Below, piece after piece: positions 25,566 through 38,261 of a DNA stretch of 64,000 nt (the stretch's first letter is position 1; each line of letters starts with the position of its first letter). Below the pieces are notes generated by a model. That model saw only the letters and a list, made by a program, of their open reading frames with translations, searched no databases and was not told the origin of the DNA. The position numbers and the translations under genes were made by a program. Source of the DNA: Diogma glabrata (lineage: Eukaryota; Arthropoda; Insecta; Diptera; Cylindrotomidae); the NCBI GenBank assembly GCA_963693315.1, contig CAVNZG010001007.1, positions 186,001 through 250,000 of the forward strand, given 5' to 3'.

Positions 25566-28500
25566 CTCGATTAAACTTCTTCTATGAATAAATATTTAAC
25601 CCTTGGTCATATGGAAAAAATTCCAAAAATGAAATTTCCATACATGAAGCACATTCTATTTTACCTACCCTATAATTCCGTTCTTAAAGAGTTAAATTCC
25701 ACTACGAGCCTACGTGTTGTATTTGATGGCTCGGCTCAAAGGTCTAGCAACATATCTTTGAATTGATGGTACAAAAACTTCTGTTTTCAATTTTAGTGAA
25801 AATTTAAACAACACAAAACAGGATTCTCAGCTGATATCAAGCAAATGTATAGACAAGTTAAGCTTTCCCGAGATGATATTGAATATTAGTGTGTCTTATG
25901 ACGAGCAAATGAATATGAACCAATTCGTTATTTTTGTTTACTAGCTGTTCCATATGGAGTGGCATCCTCATCATTTCTGGCAAACTAACGTGTTAATCCA
26001 ACTGGCCAGGGATCATGAACATAATTTGCCACAGGCTTTTGAAATTATTGAAAACGATTTCTATGTTCTATTTTCAATCGAAATGCAGTTGTCTCAACCT
26101 CACCACGAGTAGTGTTTCCAATCCGGCTTAAGCCAGATTGAAATTATCCGGATAATGCGTAAAAATCTTGCTATCCGATATCCGGTTAATTCACAAAAAA
26201 TATCCAGATAACTAAATTAAAGCAAAAAAAATTGTTCGCGCTATTTACCTTTTTAAAAATTTTAATCAGCTACTACTAATTTTTTCATAATAGACGATTT
26301 CGTTTTGTTGATCTAAGATTTATCATTCCAGCAATTGTTTTGTATTTGAATTTTTAGAAGTTTAATTAAGACTGGCTTCCAATAGAATGCTAAATGGTCT
26401 CCGCAATACTAAAATGATTTAGCACATTTTCAAGTTGACTAAATCCAATACTTGCATTGTAGACTTATTTGAGCTGACAGTTAAACATTAACTTCAAGTT
26501 TAATTTCAAAATTGTTAAGAATCTTAAATTCTATTATAAAATTTAAAGTTTTTGTATTATTAAATATCAGAACAATATATTATTGAATATTGTGTATCAA
26601 ATCAGTTTTTGGTCATCTTTCGTTAGAGAAAATTTATTTATTTTAATTATTTATTCGCTTTGATGTTTGAAACTATAAATTATTTTTTAGTTTTTAATGC
26701 AAACAACTCAATAACAATTATATAATTTTTGTCACCGGTGTTCAAGCTTATAATTATTTAGAAGAAAAAAATTGGAACGATATCACGCTAAATTTTTAAA
26801 TTTAGCACGATTTAGAATTTGGAGACCATTTAGCATTCTATTGGAATGCAGTTTTATATATACAAATAAAAAACAGTATTTTTCCGTGTCATAATTAACA
26901 GTTCAATTTTGAGTAATTTATAAATATTTAAAGTTAATCACATTAAGACACTCTATTAACAAAAGGAAAAATGTTGAGCTAGTTTCATTAATGATATTGT
27001 TGCAGGACTCAACATTATCCCGAAATGATAATTTTAACGATTTTAGCTATGTTTCTAAAACATCAGCTATCATTTATGCAAAACAGTTAATAAAAAGATT
27101 GTTTCCGGATACCGAAACATCAAAAAATGTTTAGTTAATAATGGCGGATCAATAAGATACGGAAAGGAAAATTCTCCAAATCCGACCGAACTCACCGAAT
27201 GTACATTAGTCATGGAATTGAAAAATACGATTTCACCAATCGAAAATAGTTAAGTTATTCGTTCAAATAATTATTCATTACCAGACAAGGAATTTAATTT
27301 ATATAGCGCATGTAAAACACTCATTCCTACCCTAGAAAAGCTAATAAAAACTAGAAATCGTTTGCAGTTTCCAATGTTAAACGCTCTTGTATTTTTTAAA
27401 TATTATTTTTCAGATGAAAATAAATTTTGATTTGATTTTAATTTTTTTAAACCATTGTTTTTATTAAAGGCATTATCCGGATATCCGGATAACTACTTTA
27501 CATACTATTCGATATCCGGATAGTAAAAATCACGGATAATTGGAAACACTAACCACGAGGGCAGACATGGCAAATTAAACAACGAAATTGATTCAACAAA
27601 TGTACAAGAACAGAACAGTGTAGTAAAGGCGTTATGTGAAAATGTAATATAGATAAACTAATTTCAAATACTTAAATTTTGAAATGTAAAATTCATGGTA
27701 TAAGGCCAAAGTAAATTTTTTCCATGGATATAGTTATAAACTTTATAAAACTACTCGTATATTATACATAATAGTTTATATTTTAAATCAACCTCATTTT
27801 GTTGGAAGGAAAATGTTAACATCTATTTGGCCGAATCACAGTAAAATTGTTTGCAAGTATTTATAAACTGTTAACTTCGACATAAGGTTGTCATTACTTT
27901 AATTTTTTTTCAGTGTGTATAATATCACTAGACTCACTACCTTCATAATTCTTGGAAGCTTCTCGATTACTGTCCTACCCTCAGATGATGAGATACCAAC
28001 TTAAAGTACCATCTTATTCGACATATCACATATCTAAGGTATTTGACCCATTAGAAAGAAACACATTGAAAAATCGCAGCTGTACGGATTTCTGGATATA
28101 AGCTCTGTTTTGTCATACTACGTCAAAGGGATTGGATCAGCGGGAGTAGGAATATCATACGGCGACTTTTTAATAACTGCAAACCATGTAAGTGAGCAAA
28201 ATGAGCTCGCAACTAATGGGATTATTACCATCATACAAGAATAAATTCATCACTTAGAGTAAATGAACTCACAGCATGGAGACTATGCAGGTCCCATTGC
28301 AATTAAATTGATGAAAGAAACTCAAAGGGGTTCAAACCTTATATTTCATTGTTCGTGTGTTTCACAACAATGGCCTTATATATTGAACTAGTGAGTGATC
28401 TCACCACGGCATCGATTTTGGCCGTTCTCAAACGGTATATAGCTAGAAGAAAGAAATCGCATACAATTTATAGTGACAAAGGTTCTAACCTTGTTGGTAC

Positions 28501-28620
28501 AAACCGGTAGCTGCAAAAATTATTTGAATTTCTAAAGTGGAAAACACACAATACGCTTGTGTCCAAAATACTATTCAACGATGAAATTATTCGGAATTTT
28601 AAACGTTCAGGTCAATTAAA
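25566..28620 (+). pseudogene. BEL/Pao retrotransposon remnant, block A
   Basis: Plus-strand pieces of pol. Reverse transcriptase: YLTLGHMEKIPKMKFPYMKH, YLPYNSVLKE and SLRVVFDGSAQRSS (25584-25766), then QMYRQVKLS-type sequence (25840-25880) and FHMEWHPHHFWQTNVL (25940-25995). Integrase: TASILAVLKRYIARRKKSH, YSDKGSNLV (28410-28500) and LQKLFEFLKWKTHN. These match the order reverse transcriptase to integrase in Pao-type elements. Gag, the protease and the LTRs are not visible. A hAT-like element (26110-27551) splits it. Many stops and deletions are present; the zinc-binding integrase part kept in block B is lost here. Confidence 0.75.
26110..27551. mobile_element. hAT-like DNA transposon, non-autonomous (block A only)
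   Basis: The target ACCACGAG is duplicated at 26102-26109 and 27552-27559. Block B has the empty site with one copy (about 43082-43090). Terminal inverted repeats start TAGTGTTTCCAAT, with TTATCCGGATA repeated inward at both ends. An 8-bp duplication and short inverted ends are hallmarks of hAT elements. The 1.44-kb interior has no readable transposase. Confidence 0.88.
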
Positions 28621-28786
28621 ACTTATCTACAAAGGGCTATTTATTAAACTGTTTTTTGAATTTTGAAAAAACAACAACACTTCTTCATTAAATCGAATCA
28701 ATTTTAAAATCTAACAAGCGGAAAACAGAAATTATCTTCAAACACTATTTACAAATAGTTATTCTAAAAAAACAATAATATTGCCG

Positions 28787-30358
28787 TTATGAATAAAAGT
28801 TGAAATCTTCCCTATTTATTTCCTCGTACTGACTATATAAATCCCAAACTTCGATATTATTTTCTGTCACAATAATTTTTGATTTATCTTCTGTTAAGAT
28901 GTAATTGTAGTCGTGTAGAAATTTCCCATAAACATCCATACTATTTCGTTTTATATGAATCTCTGGTCCTGATTCACTGAATGAAAAATGTGTAGCACAT
29001 TTTCTTAACATTTCTTTTTCAGCATATAAGAAAAAAAAACATTCTGTTATCAGACAATCTTCAATGAAGTAGATTTGCTACAATAAATTTTTTTATCAAT
29101 AAATGTAAATATTGTTATAAAAAACGATTACCTTCACTTTCTTAAGTGTCTGCGATATGTTCACTAGCATTTCGTCGTTTATTTTCACACAATTTTTAAA
29201 TAAAATGACTCGAAAATTTAACTCCAGCTCTTTTATCCGTATCAAATCCTTACTGTTCATGTGTATATTAAAAAAATATACGACATTAGCAGCGAAATCA
29301 ATTTCAATTCGTGAATTACTACTTTCAGGAAAATTTAAGTTATTCATTATTAATCTCAAACATTTTATGACTTTAACAAATTTTTTTTTAGATAAAGAGT
29401 TCGACTTAAAGGTATATTTTGTTGGAGTCTGAAATATCTCGATGGAATAAGGATCCAAGTTCACACCACCTATTACATCGAAGTCTTCATCTGACAAATA
29501 TTTTTCGTCCCAGCAAATATTGAAATCAATTTTTATTGATTTAACAGACATTAGGGAGATGACTTTAAAAAACCATTCAAGCGAAGGAATTTCATAGTTT
29601 TTCATATCGATTTTATAATATTCCATAGGCGCGGTTTTCCTCCTCCGTAAAAAATTTTCCAGAAAATCATTTGGATCTTGGTTTGGATGTCCGATTATTT
29701 TGGTCGATATAAAACGTTTATATTGCAATAAATTTGGACACAGTTCGGCTATACAACTGTCGACATCCACAAAACTTATTCCGTTTAAATAAATTCTATC
29801 GTATTCAAGATTTTTTATTTCCCTCCCATATTGCCATAAAAAATATACAAATTGATCAAATTCTACCACATTTTTGTTTACTTGTTTCAAATATAAATTC
29901 AAGTTGAACTCGTGAACAATTTGTTGATAGTTAGTGTGCTCTTTGATCTTCTGTTTTATAATTAAATCAATATCTCGTTTAATCAAATCAAACTCCCAAA
30001 AATCTGGGAATGCAAATTTCACACCAATCGCATCGAATATATCGAAATCATTTAATTTTTCCGTTCGAATGTGATCTAATACTTTCGTAATAACAAGGTT
30101 CGCACAAGGAACTATTGGTATGGTCATGTGTTTTAATGAAAACGGTTGATGCCATGGTTGTGCGTATTCTATAAAAAAATTAGAATTAAATTTATTTAGT
30201 TCGAAAATTTTAAGAATGCCTTGAAAAACTGATATTGTAGTTGAGGACGCAAATGTAATAATTTTTACAAAACGATTTGGAGTGAATACCATTTTATAGT
30301 CGGTTATGCTCACAATGATTTTATTCCAGACATCTTCAGAGTATTGTTGTTTAAAAAT
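28787..30358 (-). CDS. Unrecognised multi-exon gene, block A: last two exons
   Basis: Two minus-strand exons separated by a 54-bp intron (29078-29131; GTAATCG...TTATTGTAG). The first (29132-30358) follows a strong acceptor, a T-run then CCAG, and is open for 409 codons in phase 0: IFKQQYSEDVWNKIIVSITD, FFIEYAQPWHQPFSLKHM, FDLIKRDIDLIIKQKIKEH, IAELCPNLLQYKRF, YEIPSLEWFFKVISL. The second (28787-29077) adds 96 codons, QIYFIEDCLITECFFFLYAE to INREDFNFYS, and a stop. The phase is conserved across the intron and in the block B paralogue. No domain is recognised; the alternation of hydrophobic strands and solvent helices vaguely recalls leucine-rich or F-box-type insect families, but this is speculation. 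There is no signal peptide or membrane segment in these exons. Confidence 0.6.
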
Positions 30359-32440
30359 CTGGAAAAAAAATTAAAATTTTTGTTCAAAAATGTATTTCTA
30401 TAAAACTTTTATAAATATTTTAATTTTTTAAAAAGGATTATACAAACACTGAATAGTTAAGACTGTTGGACGTTGGCAAAGTCGTAAGTTTTCAAATAAC
30501 ATTATACCAAACCCTTATTGTTGGAGTAATTAATCCAAAGCCTCCAATTTAACTTAACAAATTGATTTCCTTTAACACTATTAATAAACAAAATCTTAGA
30601 CGAAAGCTGGACAAAAAAATAAATCTTCATCCGGATTGTTTTAACCTACGTCAACGATTCCTATATTAAAATCATTTTGATAATTGTAAATTTTTTTTTT
30701 TTAAATATTGGCAACGCTGATGCATGGGCTGTTTTTTGAAAAAAATTACCAAAAGAAAATTATTTTTGGAATACATAAAGATATATAGAATACTATAGAG
30801 ATCTTGGAATTCAATAAACTTCTCAACCCACGTGTATAACCCACGTGTGTAAGAACACAATTACTTAAAATATTTCTTATATCTGAGACTTCCTGGAGGC
30901 CAGTGTTAAATTCGTCATTATTTTCTTTTTTTCCAACTAATTACAAAAAAACAAAAGAGAATTACAAAAATGTTGCGGTCAGAAAGGTGTTCGGTTTTGA
31001 AAAGAATCACCCATATAAGAAACTGTTACCAGTTCGGAGTTTTGGTGTTTTAACCTTGTTAGAGTATGTTAACGTTTGTGTATTATATAATTAATAAAAG
31101 TTATGTAAAATTAAGTAAAAAGAATTTAAATTAATTCCGTTTAGGATATTACCCATGTCTAACCATTGAACGTGATCAAATTACGACAGCAAGACTTAAA
31201 GTGATGAAATTGGTCTACCAGTAGATCAAATAGATGCCCACAGGATTATGGGATTACTTACCTGATAGTGACAAAGCTAGATGAAATTGTCATCGGCAAC
31301 GGGTGAGGTGAGTTGGGTTTTATTTGTATGTGGTTGTTCATAAGATAATCTTACAATGATGTGCTACTAAATATAGTATAGGGAGAGGATGACATAGCAG
31401 TTCTCTTTTCTGGAGTAATAAATCATGCACGCATTAGATAATATTTTGTTATTAAGTTGTAAATTTCTTGTCACATATGTAAGTTGCTCGAAAGGATTCA
31501 AGTCCGGATAAACTAGCGTGGGTGTTGTGTTGAGTTTGACAATTATAGACGATGCACAAAAATCAAAATTGTTGTTATTTTTGTTGTCATAGTTATATAA
31601 TAATTCAATATTGTATTATCCAATCAAAATGGATATAAGTTTTTGTTGTCATAGTTAATTTGTTTGAAAGAAAAATAACAAATATCGTAAATATATGGAA
31701 AGAAATTGCGACTTTTACTGCCTCCGTAAAAATGTGAAATTACTATAAAAATAGTGTTATTTTACAGCCGCTTTGATTATACGTAAAAAAGTAAGACTCT
31801 AGCCTTCTCCCTATTGGCAATAAAGTTTAACTTTACAGCCTTTTGCCGAAAAACAATGTTTTTTAGGAATGAGGTAGGATGGCAGTGGTGCCCGAGTCGA
31901 AACTAGACTACTCTTTAAAATCTACAGATTCTACTATATAGTACCATATTTAGAGTATTAAAATATCACTTATCTTCAAAAGAAAAATAACCTCTACATA
32001 ACTCCTCTAAAAGTGAGTTACCGGAAAAAAAATCCCGTTTGAGTTGTTAACTAGGCGTTACAAATAAATTTAAAATATTCCTGTTTTAGTCCTAAATAAA
32101 CTAAAAAACTCATAAGGTCCTATTTATTCTACTTTATATATTCTATCTATTTTGTAGATAGAATATTTAGGTTCTACTAAGTATTTTGATACTTGTTAGT
32201 TATAAAATGTTGTAATATTAAATGTTTTCTTATTCATATCTACTCCCAATGATGTCTGACAAATAACTGAATTTATAAATTTTTTATTTTAACTAAGATC
32301 GGAATCGTGAATAGTTGAAGATTCAAATAAAATGTTAGTTTTTTACGATGATAGAATTGATAGGACTTTTGAAGTTCTTAGGTTATGAACAGTACTTACT
32401 TTGAGCTTTGAGTTTTGAACATTTAAAAAGAAAAAAAGAA
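30359..32440. other. Intron-like/non-coding, block A
   Basis: Upstream (minus-strand sense) of the large exon. Similarity to block B persists only to about 30690. The remainder has no recognised coding sequence; it would be intron if the gene is continuous to 35791. Confidence 0.4.
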
Positions 32441-33666
32441 GTAAAAAAAATTTAAAAAACACACTTTTTGAAAAACGAACTAAAAGGTAGAAAATAAATT
32501 TTGCATTAACACCAGCGTTATGTCTTTTATAATTATATTTCCTTTGAAATTGTTAGAAGAAAATATATTTAAATGGTATTTAACACATCTTAGCATAGAT
32601 GCAAATATTAAATTTTTGACTAATTTAAAATGCTAATTTTCGATTGACAAACAGTTTTCCGTTCCCATTTGTTACATAAAATAAAAGTGGGTGGCGCGTT
32701 CAGAAAGGAAAAGGAATAAACGTTGGTAGTCTCTCTTGTTAGAGATTAACATAGAATACATTTGTTCCTTTTCTATATTAATGTATGCGTCACCCACTTT
32801 TATTTTATGTAACAAATGGGAACGGAAAACTGTTTGTCAATCGAAAATTAGCATTTTAAATTAGTCAAAAATTTAATATTTGCATCTATGCTAAGATGTG
32901 TTAAATACCATTTAAATATTTTTTCTTCTAACAATTTCAAAAGAAATATAATTATAAAAGACATAACGCTGGTGTTAATGCAAAATTTATTTTCTACTTT
33001 TTAGTTCGTTTTTCAAAAAGTGTGTTTTTTAAATTTTTTTTATATATTTTTTTTCATATAAAAAATGACAAAAATGTGTAATATGTCCTCTATTATAATG
33101 AGATACTCAGTATGAGCAAAATTTCAGCGCGGTAAATGGGCATTCAGATCTTATGGATTTTCATATTTTCATACATAATAACTGATTTTTAATTATCATT
33201 GCTGTATGTAATCTGTCAAATACACCAAAATAACGATTTGAACTTTAAGAAAAAAGGTCTATAAGCTTTGAACGAAATGTCATACTTTTATTTTTTTTTG
33301 TGTTCATTATTTATAATGTAAGGCTTTTTATCCATATGAAATGACACAAACATGTATGATGTCTATGATTATAATGATATACACAGTATTACCAAAATTT
33401 CTTCGCTCAAAATGAGTCAACCAGAGGATGAGTATTTCAGTGCAATTCTTAAAGGTCTTTCAGAATGAAGAAAAATTTGAATTTTTTTTCTTCAGATTTA
33501 TAAAGTTTTTTGCTTTAAAAGTTTTAGAAATACGTACTGACTGCTTCAACAAACTTGTCTTTTCAATTTGGGATCAATCACATAATGGGAAGTTACTGAA
33601 AAATGAATCACAAAATTCCACCCATCAAAGCTCTCAAGAGTCAAGTTAAATAAAAGTGTGTAAAAA
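32441..33666 (+). mobile_element. Composite foldback element, copy 2
   Basis: The foldback (about 32441-33045) is followed by a shortened tail (33046-33666) that matches 12517-13130 of copy 1 almost base for base and ends AAAAGTGTGTAAAAA at 33666. About 0.5 kb of the tail next to the foldback is missing. The loop (about 32695-32785) is inverted relative to copy 1. The 73-codon frame at 33428-33649 overlaps the tail frame of copy 1. Confidence 0.78.
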
Positions 33667-33864
33667 TGAAAAAATTCACGGTTGTAGGAAATGTTGTTAA
33701 GACTAAACACAAACCATAGTGGTGAGCTTATCATTTATAATGCTGGTGGTTGGGAGTAGAAATTTTGAAAAAAACTTAATTTTGACCTTGGCGATTTTTT
33801 TCTAGTCGAAAACATTTTTTCTTGTAATTTTCGAATGCACAGTTTTCGACTTATTTTATAAAAT

Positions 33865-34190
33865 GTGAACATTTTTTTCTTCTGTTGTTATGTTATTTGG
33901 AGAGATATCAATGATTTGAAGAGATATCAGCATCATTGTGTTATCAGCCAATATGTGAGCAGACTGGGTGTTTTCCCTGATGATTACTGTCGCAACTGTA
34001 AGGACGAGGAGAAGGAGGAAACAGATCCGCATATTCTCTGGTCTTGTCCTAGTCTGACTTGAGTGAGTGCTCAGGTTTTTCAAACAAGACTCAGGTTTCT
34101 TAGTACACGTACCTTTCAGGATCTGAATGACGTCTGCGAGTTCAACGTCAGGGCAAATGCCACTTCTTGAGAAGTATCTTGATGATTTCC
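33865..34190 (+). pseudogene. Jockey/R1-like LINE C-terminal fragment, block A
   Basis: The plus-strand frame CVISQYVSRLGVFPDDYCRN and CKDEEKEETDPHILWSCPSL (33930-34060) is the post-RNase H, cysteine/histidine tail found at the C-terminus of jockey- and R1-type LINE proteins. The frame stops at 34062, and similarity to the LINE continues in other frames for about 130 bases. No polymerase remains. The paralogue is at 51960-52300. Confidence 0.6.
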
Positions 34191-34289
34191 AAAAAACAGT
34201 TTTTTGTACAGCATATCATGGTATGGCTACGAACCACGTGCCTATGCCTTGTCCCTTAAGATAGTCATTATAACTTAACCTAATCTAAC

Positions 34290-34860
34290 CAATTAGAATA
34301 AAAGCACAATAACAGAAAATAATATATTATAAATTCAAACCATCGCTAGATGGCAGCAAAGTTTTGAGTTGAACAGTCTCTAGCCGCTTAACACTCAGCA
34401 CATATATTGCACATTTATGAGCCTATATCAATTTGCTATTTTGGTCTAGCTCAACAAATGAGATCGTGAAGGTTGATGGCAATTGTCATCAAATCATTCT
34501 TTGAGTGATTTTGGAGGTGTTTTGATTGTAATTTGTGCTACAGTTAAAATGGTTTATTGCCATTGTTCTCATGTAATAAATGATATTTGTAGGTCACTAG
34601 CTCTGATATCTATTCAGGACGGTATTCATAGTTCCTTATCGTTACAGAATGCACACTCATCAACCTTACAGCGAACAGTTTTCTTTACCGATCTATTGAA
34701 TATATATCACAAATCGCATTTATATTTAAAATTGGAAGTATTTGCTAAATTAACTAAATTAAACGTCATAGCAAACAATCCACCGGAAGTTACAAGCCGT
34801 AAGCTTGGTTTTATGCAAGATTATAAGATACATTAAAAGTAAAACAACTTTATAAAGCAG
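34290..34860. other. Conserved A/B sequence, no gene supported
   Basis: Collinear with 52390-52900. A 117-codon plus-strand frame here (34483-34836) is broken in block B by indels, and I do not recognise it, so it is left as non-coding. Confidence 0.45.
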
Positions 34861-34924
34861 GCTTAAAAAAATAAGAAAGATATGACTACAAGTTATTGAA
34901 ATTCCAAATAAACAGTTATTTGAA

Positions 34925-35215
34925 GACCGTCTCCTCCCTTCTTTCTCAAATTTTAAAAGAATTCAGATCTTTCATTGACAATTGAATCGGGATCACTTAC
35001 CAAAGAATCATCAAGATATCCTTTGTTTGATTAACAAATAGGAAATTTCCTATTTTAGGTCGGTTTGAATAAGCATGTTCACGTTAGGGTTATCCAGAGA
35101 AGAAGATTTACCTGTATATGCTTTGAAAGTTATCATCCTGATGATTTTTTTAAAACAACTTTTATCTGACAGGGGGTATGCAATATTCAGATGCTTTTAA
35201 CAATGTATCACATAA
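34925..35215 (-). pseudogene. Unrecognised gene, block A: damaged middle exon
   Basis: The minus strand reads SDKSCFKKIIRMITFKAYTG and KSSSLDNPNVNMLIQTDLK, then hits a stop (TAG) where block B has a tryptophan codon. Downstream block A codes in shifted frames. The acceptor choice is uncertain (AAAAG at about 35193 keeps phase 0 with the preceding exon). Confidence 0.5.
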
Positions 35216-35408
35216 CTTTAGAACTTCAAAGCAACGAGATGTGCTGAATTTTAACTTAAGATCATAGTAACATTTTGAAAATATGTGCTTAAAATAGGCA
35301 CGAAATAAGCCAACCAAAATCTTCACATAACTTAAAACAGAAGCATTATTCGTTCACCCATCAAAGATTAGTTACTAAAAACAAAATATTTATTTATTAT
35401 TTAATTAC

Positions 35409-35791
35409 CTGTTCAAAACGAGGAAATTCTTCATCACAAATAAACAATCTGGGATTTAGTTCAACGTCGTAAAACAGTGACAACCGGAACATTTTTATAC
35501 AATCATATTCCTTTCTAGGCATGTAATGCTCGATTAATATAAAAAATATTTTCATTATTCGATAAGTATTGATAAGCTTTACCGATATGAATTCATTTGA
35601 TTTCGTTTTTGTTTCTACATTGCATGCAATTTCAGTGAATTCCTTAATGTTTACAAACTAAAATTAATATTAAAATCAATTTAGTACAAATATATCAACA
35701 ATAAATCTATTAATTCATCATACCTTTTCGAACAAATGGTATAGCTCTAAATCTATATAAATATTTGGAAAACGTACTTTTTCAGTATTAA
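35409..35791 (-). CDS. Unrecognised gene, block A: two upstream exons
   Basis: Exon 35724-35791 (68 nt; CTAG acceptor, AAAAG/GTATG donor) encodes NTEKVRFPNIYIDLELYHLF and EK. Exon 35409-35657 (249 nt; TTTTAG acceptor, GAACAG/GTAAT donor) encodes FVNIKEFTEIACNVETKTKS, FISVKLINTYRIMKIFFILI and LNPRLFICDEEFPRFEQ. The 66-bp intron between them is bounded by GT and AG, and the phase agrees. The same two exons, with the same borders, are present in block B. No domain is recognised, and further 5' exons were not found. Confidence 0.55.
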
Positions 35792-36599
35792 CTAGAAAAA
35801 GAATTTTTTAAACTTATTTATTTATTTAATATTATTTAATATTGATATACATTTTCGGAAGATGTATGGTTCCATAATTATTTTTGGTATTGCTTTCTAA
35901 CTGCAGTTTATTACTGTTCAAATTATAATCGACATTCAACGTATAAAAAGAATAATAATTTTGCGATAAAAATATTGATGTATTGATAACAAGAACAGAT
36001 AATGGTTGAAGATTTTTTTTACTTTATTCGTCAACACCCCTAGTGATGTAATAATATATCTAACAATTTGATCATTTTGTCCATTAAATCACGATGTATT
36101 TTTGTGTCATAACAACACATAAATAACTTTTGCAACCTTGGTCACACAACATTTGTACGGGGTATTGTACGGAGTATGACAACCCTGTGCACTCCAGTTT
36201 CCTGCAATTACCATCCTAGATGATGCGATGCAACAGAATCGCATGCTTTGCCACCTAATTAGTTGAAGTCGTTCTTTGAAGTTGTTGTCAATCTAATCCG
36301 ATTTCACAAGAAAGTAATTCGAATTATGTAATATGCATAATTAAAAATGTTTTTTTACATTCGTTTTTTCTTGAAAAAATTTATATTTCTGATGTTTGTA
36401 GTAAATAACAACATTTTATTTTATAAAAAAATTAATTATGGTTATTAATTACATTTTGTTATAAGTAATTTGATTTTTGTCATCGATTTATTTTTATACC
36501 AACTTAAAAAATTGATTGAATTATTCCCAATTTTCCTGTGTTTCTGAAGGTATTTTAAAATCATCTATATATGTTTGCAAAGATTTATAAAAATTTTCT

Positions 36600-37235
36600 T
36601 ATTTTTATATTGAGCTGCTGAGCCAGCTGTTAAATTTAAAATGTTTTTAATATTTGGAACGCACTAATAATGATAACGAGTATTGCAGCACTGGCCGAGC
36701 ACTGGCAATCACGACTGGACAATTAAAAAAAAATATATATATATTATTATATGTAAATTTAAATAAATTAAATAAAAAACAATTAAAATAAAATAGAAAT
36801 GTCTAATGAAAAATAAATTTAAAACTCATATCAACATTATCAATAATATCATAGTCTTTCAGCTAAGAAAAGATAACTAAGCTACAGATAAAATTTTTCA
36901 AATTGTATATTTCTAAAATGGATATTACTCTGGAGTCTAGTGAATTTAGCCCAATGACTTAGATCGGGTAATTCTTGTTTCTAATATTAATATTGTTTCA
37001 TTAAATTATGATTTTTATAGAAAAAAATATTTGTTTAGAATAGTCTTATTCTTATGTTAGTGTTAAAATGTTAAAAGCAAATCAAAATCTTCGAGCGTTG
37101 GGATCTCTTGTTCTTATTCTCAATAAAAGCCTATTTTTCAATGAGTAATGCACAGAATATGTTTCAAATTTAGTACGAATTTTTGTTTTTTAAGACTTTA
37201 AGTCTTATCGACCTTTGTTTAATATTATAATTTAT
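36600..37235. other. No gene recognised
   Basis: AT-rich sequence after the end of the A/B duplication (similarity stops near 36600). Confidence 0.5.
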
Positions 37236-37416
37236 TATACACTTTAATAATATTTTATTTTTCTAAATATATTTTCTGTCTCTAAGAGACCTTCTTCAGA
37301 GAATTAATTCTGATTTCTCATCTCATCATAGAAATCAGAATTCATTCTCTGAAGAAGGTCTCTTTCTCAGAGACAGAAAATATATTTAGAAAAATAAAAT
37401 ATTATTAAAGTGTATA
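37236..37416. repeat. Long near-perfect hairpin, ~84-bp arms
   Basis: Arms 37236-37318 and 37330-37416 are inverted copies with only a few mismatches, beginning TATACACTTTAATAATATTT and including AGAGACCTTCTTCAGAGAAT, around an 11-base loop. It is MITE-like. If transcribed, it would form a very stable RNA hairpin. Confidence 0.92.
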
Positions 37417-37567
37417 AGAAGTCTTTTAATCAAAATTTTCATTAGATTAACACTTTAAGTAGTTCATCAACAATTATAAATTTATAATTTATTGTTTTTT
37501 CCCGATAATTAGGTATCAAATTTAAGGTCAATTTTCTTTTTGGGTGAGTTAATTAAAATAGTAGATT

Positions 37568-37772
37568 TTTATACAAGTGGTGAAAACGTCTCTTTTTGTG
37601 TGACTGAACGGTTGGAATAAGTTCAGGAACGCAAAAACGTTTTTACCACGCGTAGAAAACGGTATTTTTTTTACACTTCTAAATATAAATGATAATATTT
37701 ACAAATTCATCTACTAAAAACTTACAAAACGACATATCTAAATTTGACTGTGTAAAAAATAAACAAGATTGT
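37568..37772. repeat. Second copy of the block A hairpin repeat
   Basis: Inverted relative to 24000-24235 and collinear with it, except that the central ~27 bases holding CTCGACGCTATCGCGTCTCG are missing. It continues into AAACTTACAAAACGACATAT, the arm of the 23804 foldback. Confidence 0.8.
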
Positions 37773-37784
37773 ACATAATGATGA

Positions 37785-38110
37785 CGATAATTTCTTTTTT
37801 TTCATAACCGACCCCCAACCCCCACCCCTTATTGAACTACCCTGAGTCCGGTCAACATTTTTATCATAACCATTGAACTCAGCATCCTCGATTATGTAAA
37901 AATCGATAATAATGACAATAATTTCGATACTTTGTATAACCGACCCCACAACCCCCACCTATTGTTGGACTACCCTGTGTCCGACCCCAATTTTTATTAT
38001 GACTATAATTTCGATATACTTTATAACCGACCCCCCAACCTCCACCCCTTTTTGGACTACCACGCATCCGGCCCCCCCCGATTATATTGAAATCGACACC
38101 AAACATGACA
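37785..38110. repeat. C-rich tandem repeat, three units
   Basis: Each unit contains ATAATTTC...ATAACCGACCCC followed by CAACCCCCACC and then GAACTACCCTGAGTCCG or a close variant. Units start near 37790, 37919 and 38007. The plus strand is C-rich and the minus strand G-rich, with runs of four to eight. Confidence 0.8.
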
Positions 38111-38261
38111 TGCAAAAAAAATATTTTTTTCTACGATAAACCTACCCCCTCGGGAGTAAAAAATGGTTATGTCACCGATCAGGAGGTAATATGGCAGATT
38201 GTATTTGTTATGAAATTCTGATTCTAACGATACCCCACGTAACATATTTTACTCATTTAAT

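Noticed and set aside
28630..28720. Possible continuation of BEL/Pao into the unrecognised gene
   Set aside because: Strand and reading sense change, and the gene has its own introns and stop; the two are separate units.
34483..34836. 117-codon plus-strand frame in block A
   Set aside because: The collinear sequence in block B is broken by indels, and no family is recognised; no sign of coding constraint.
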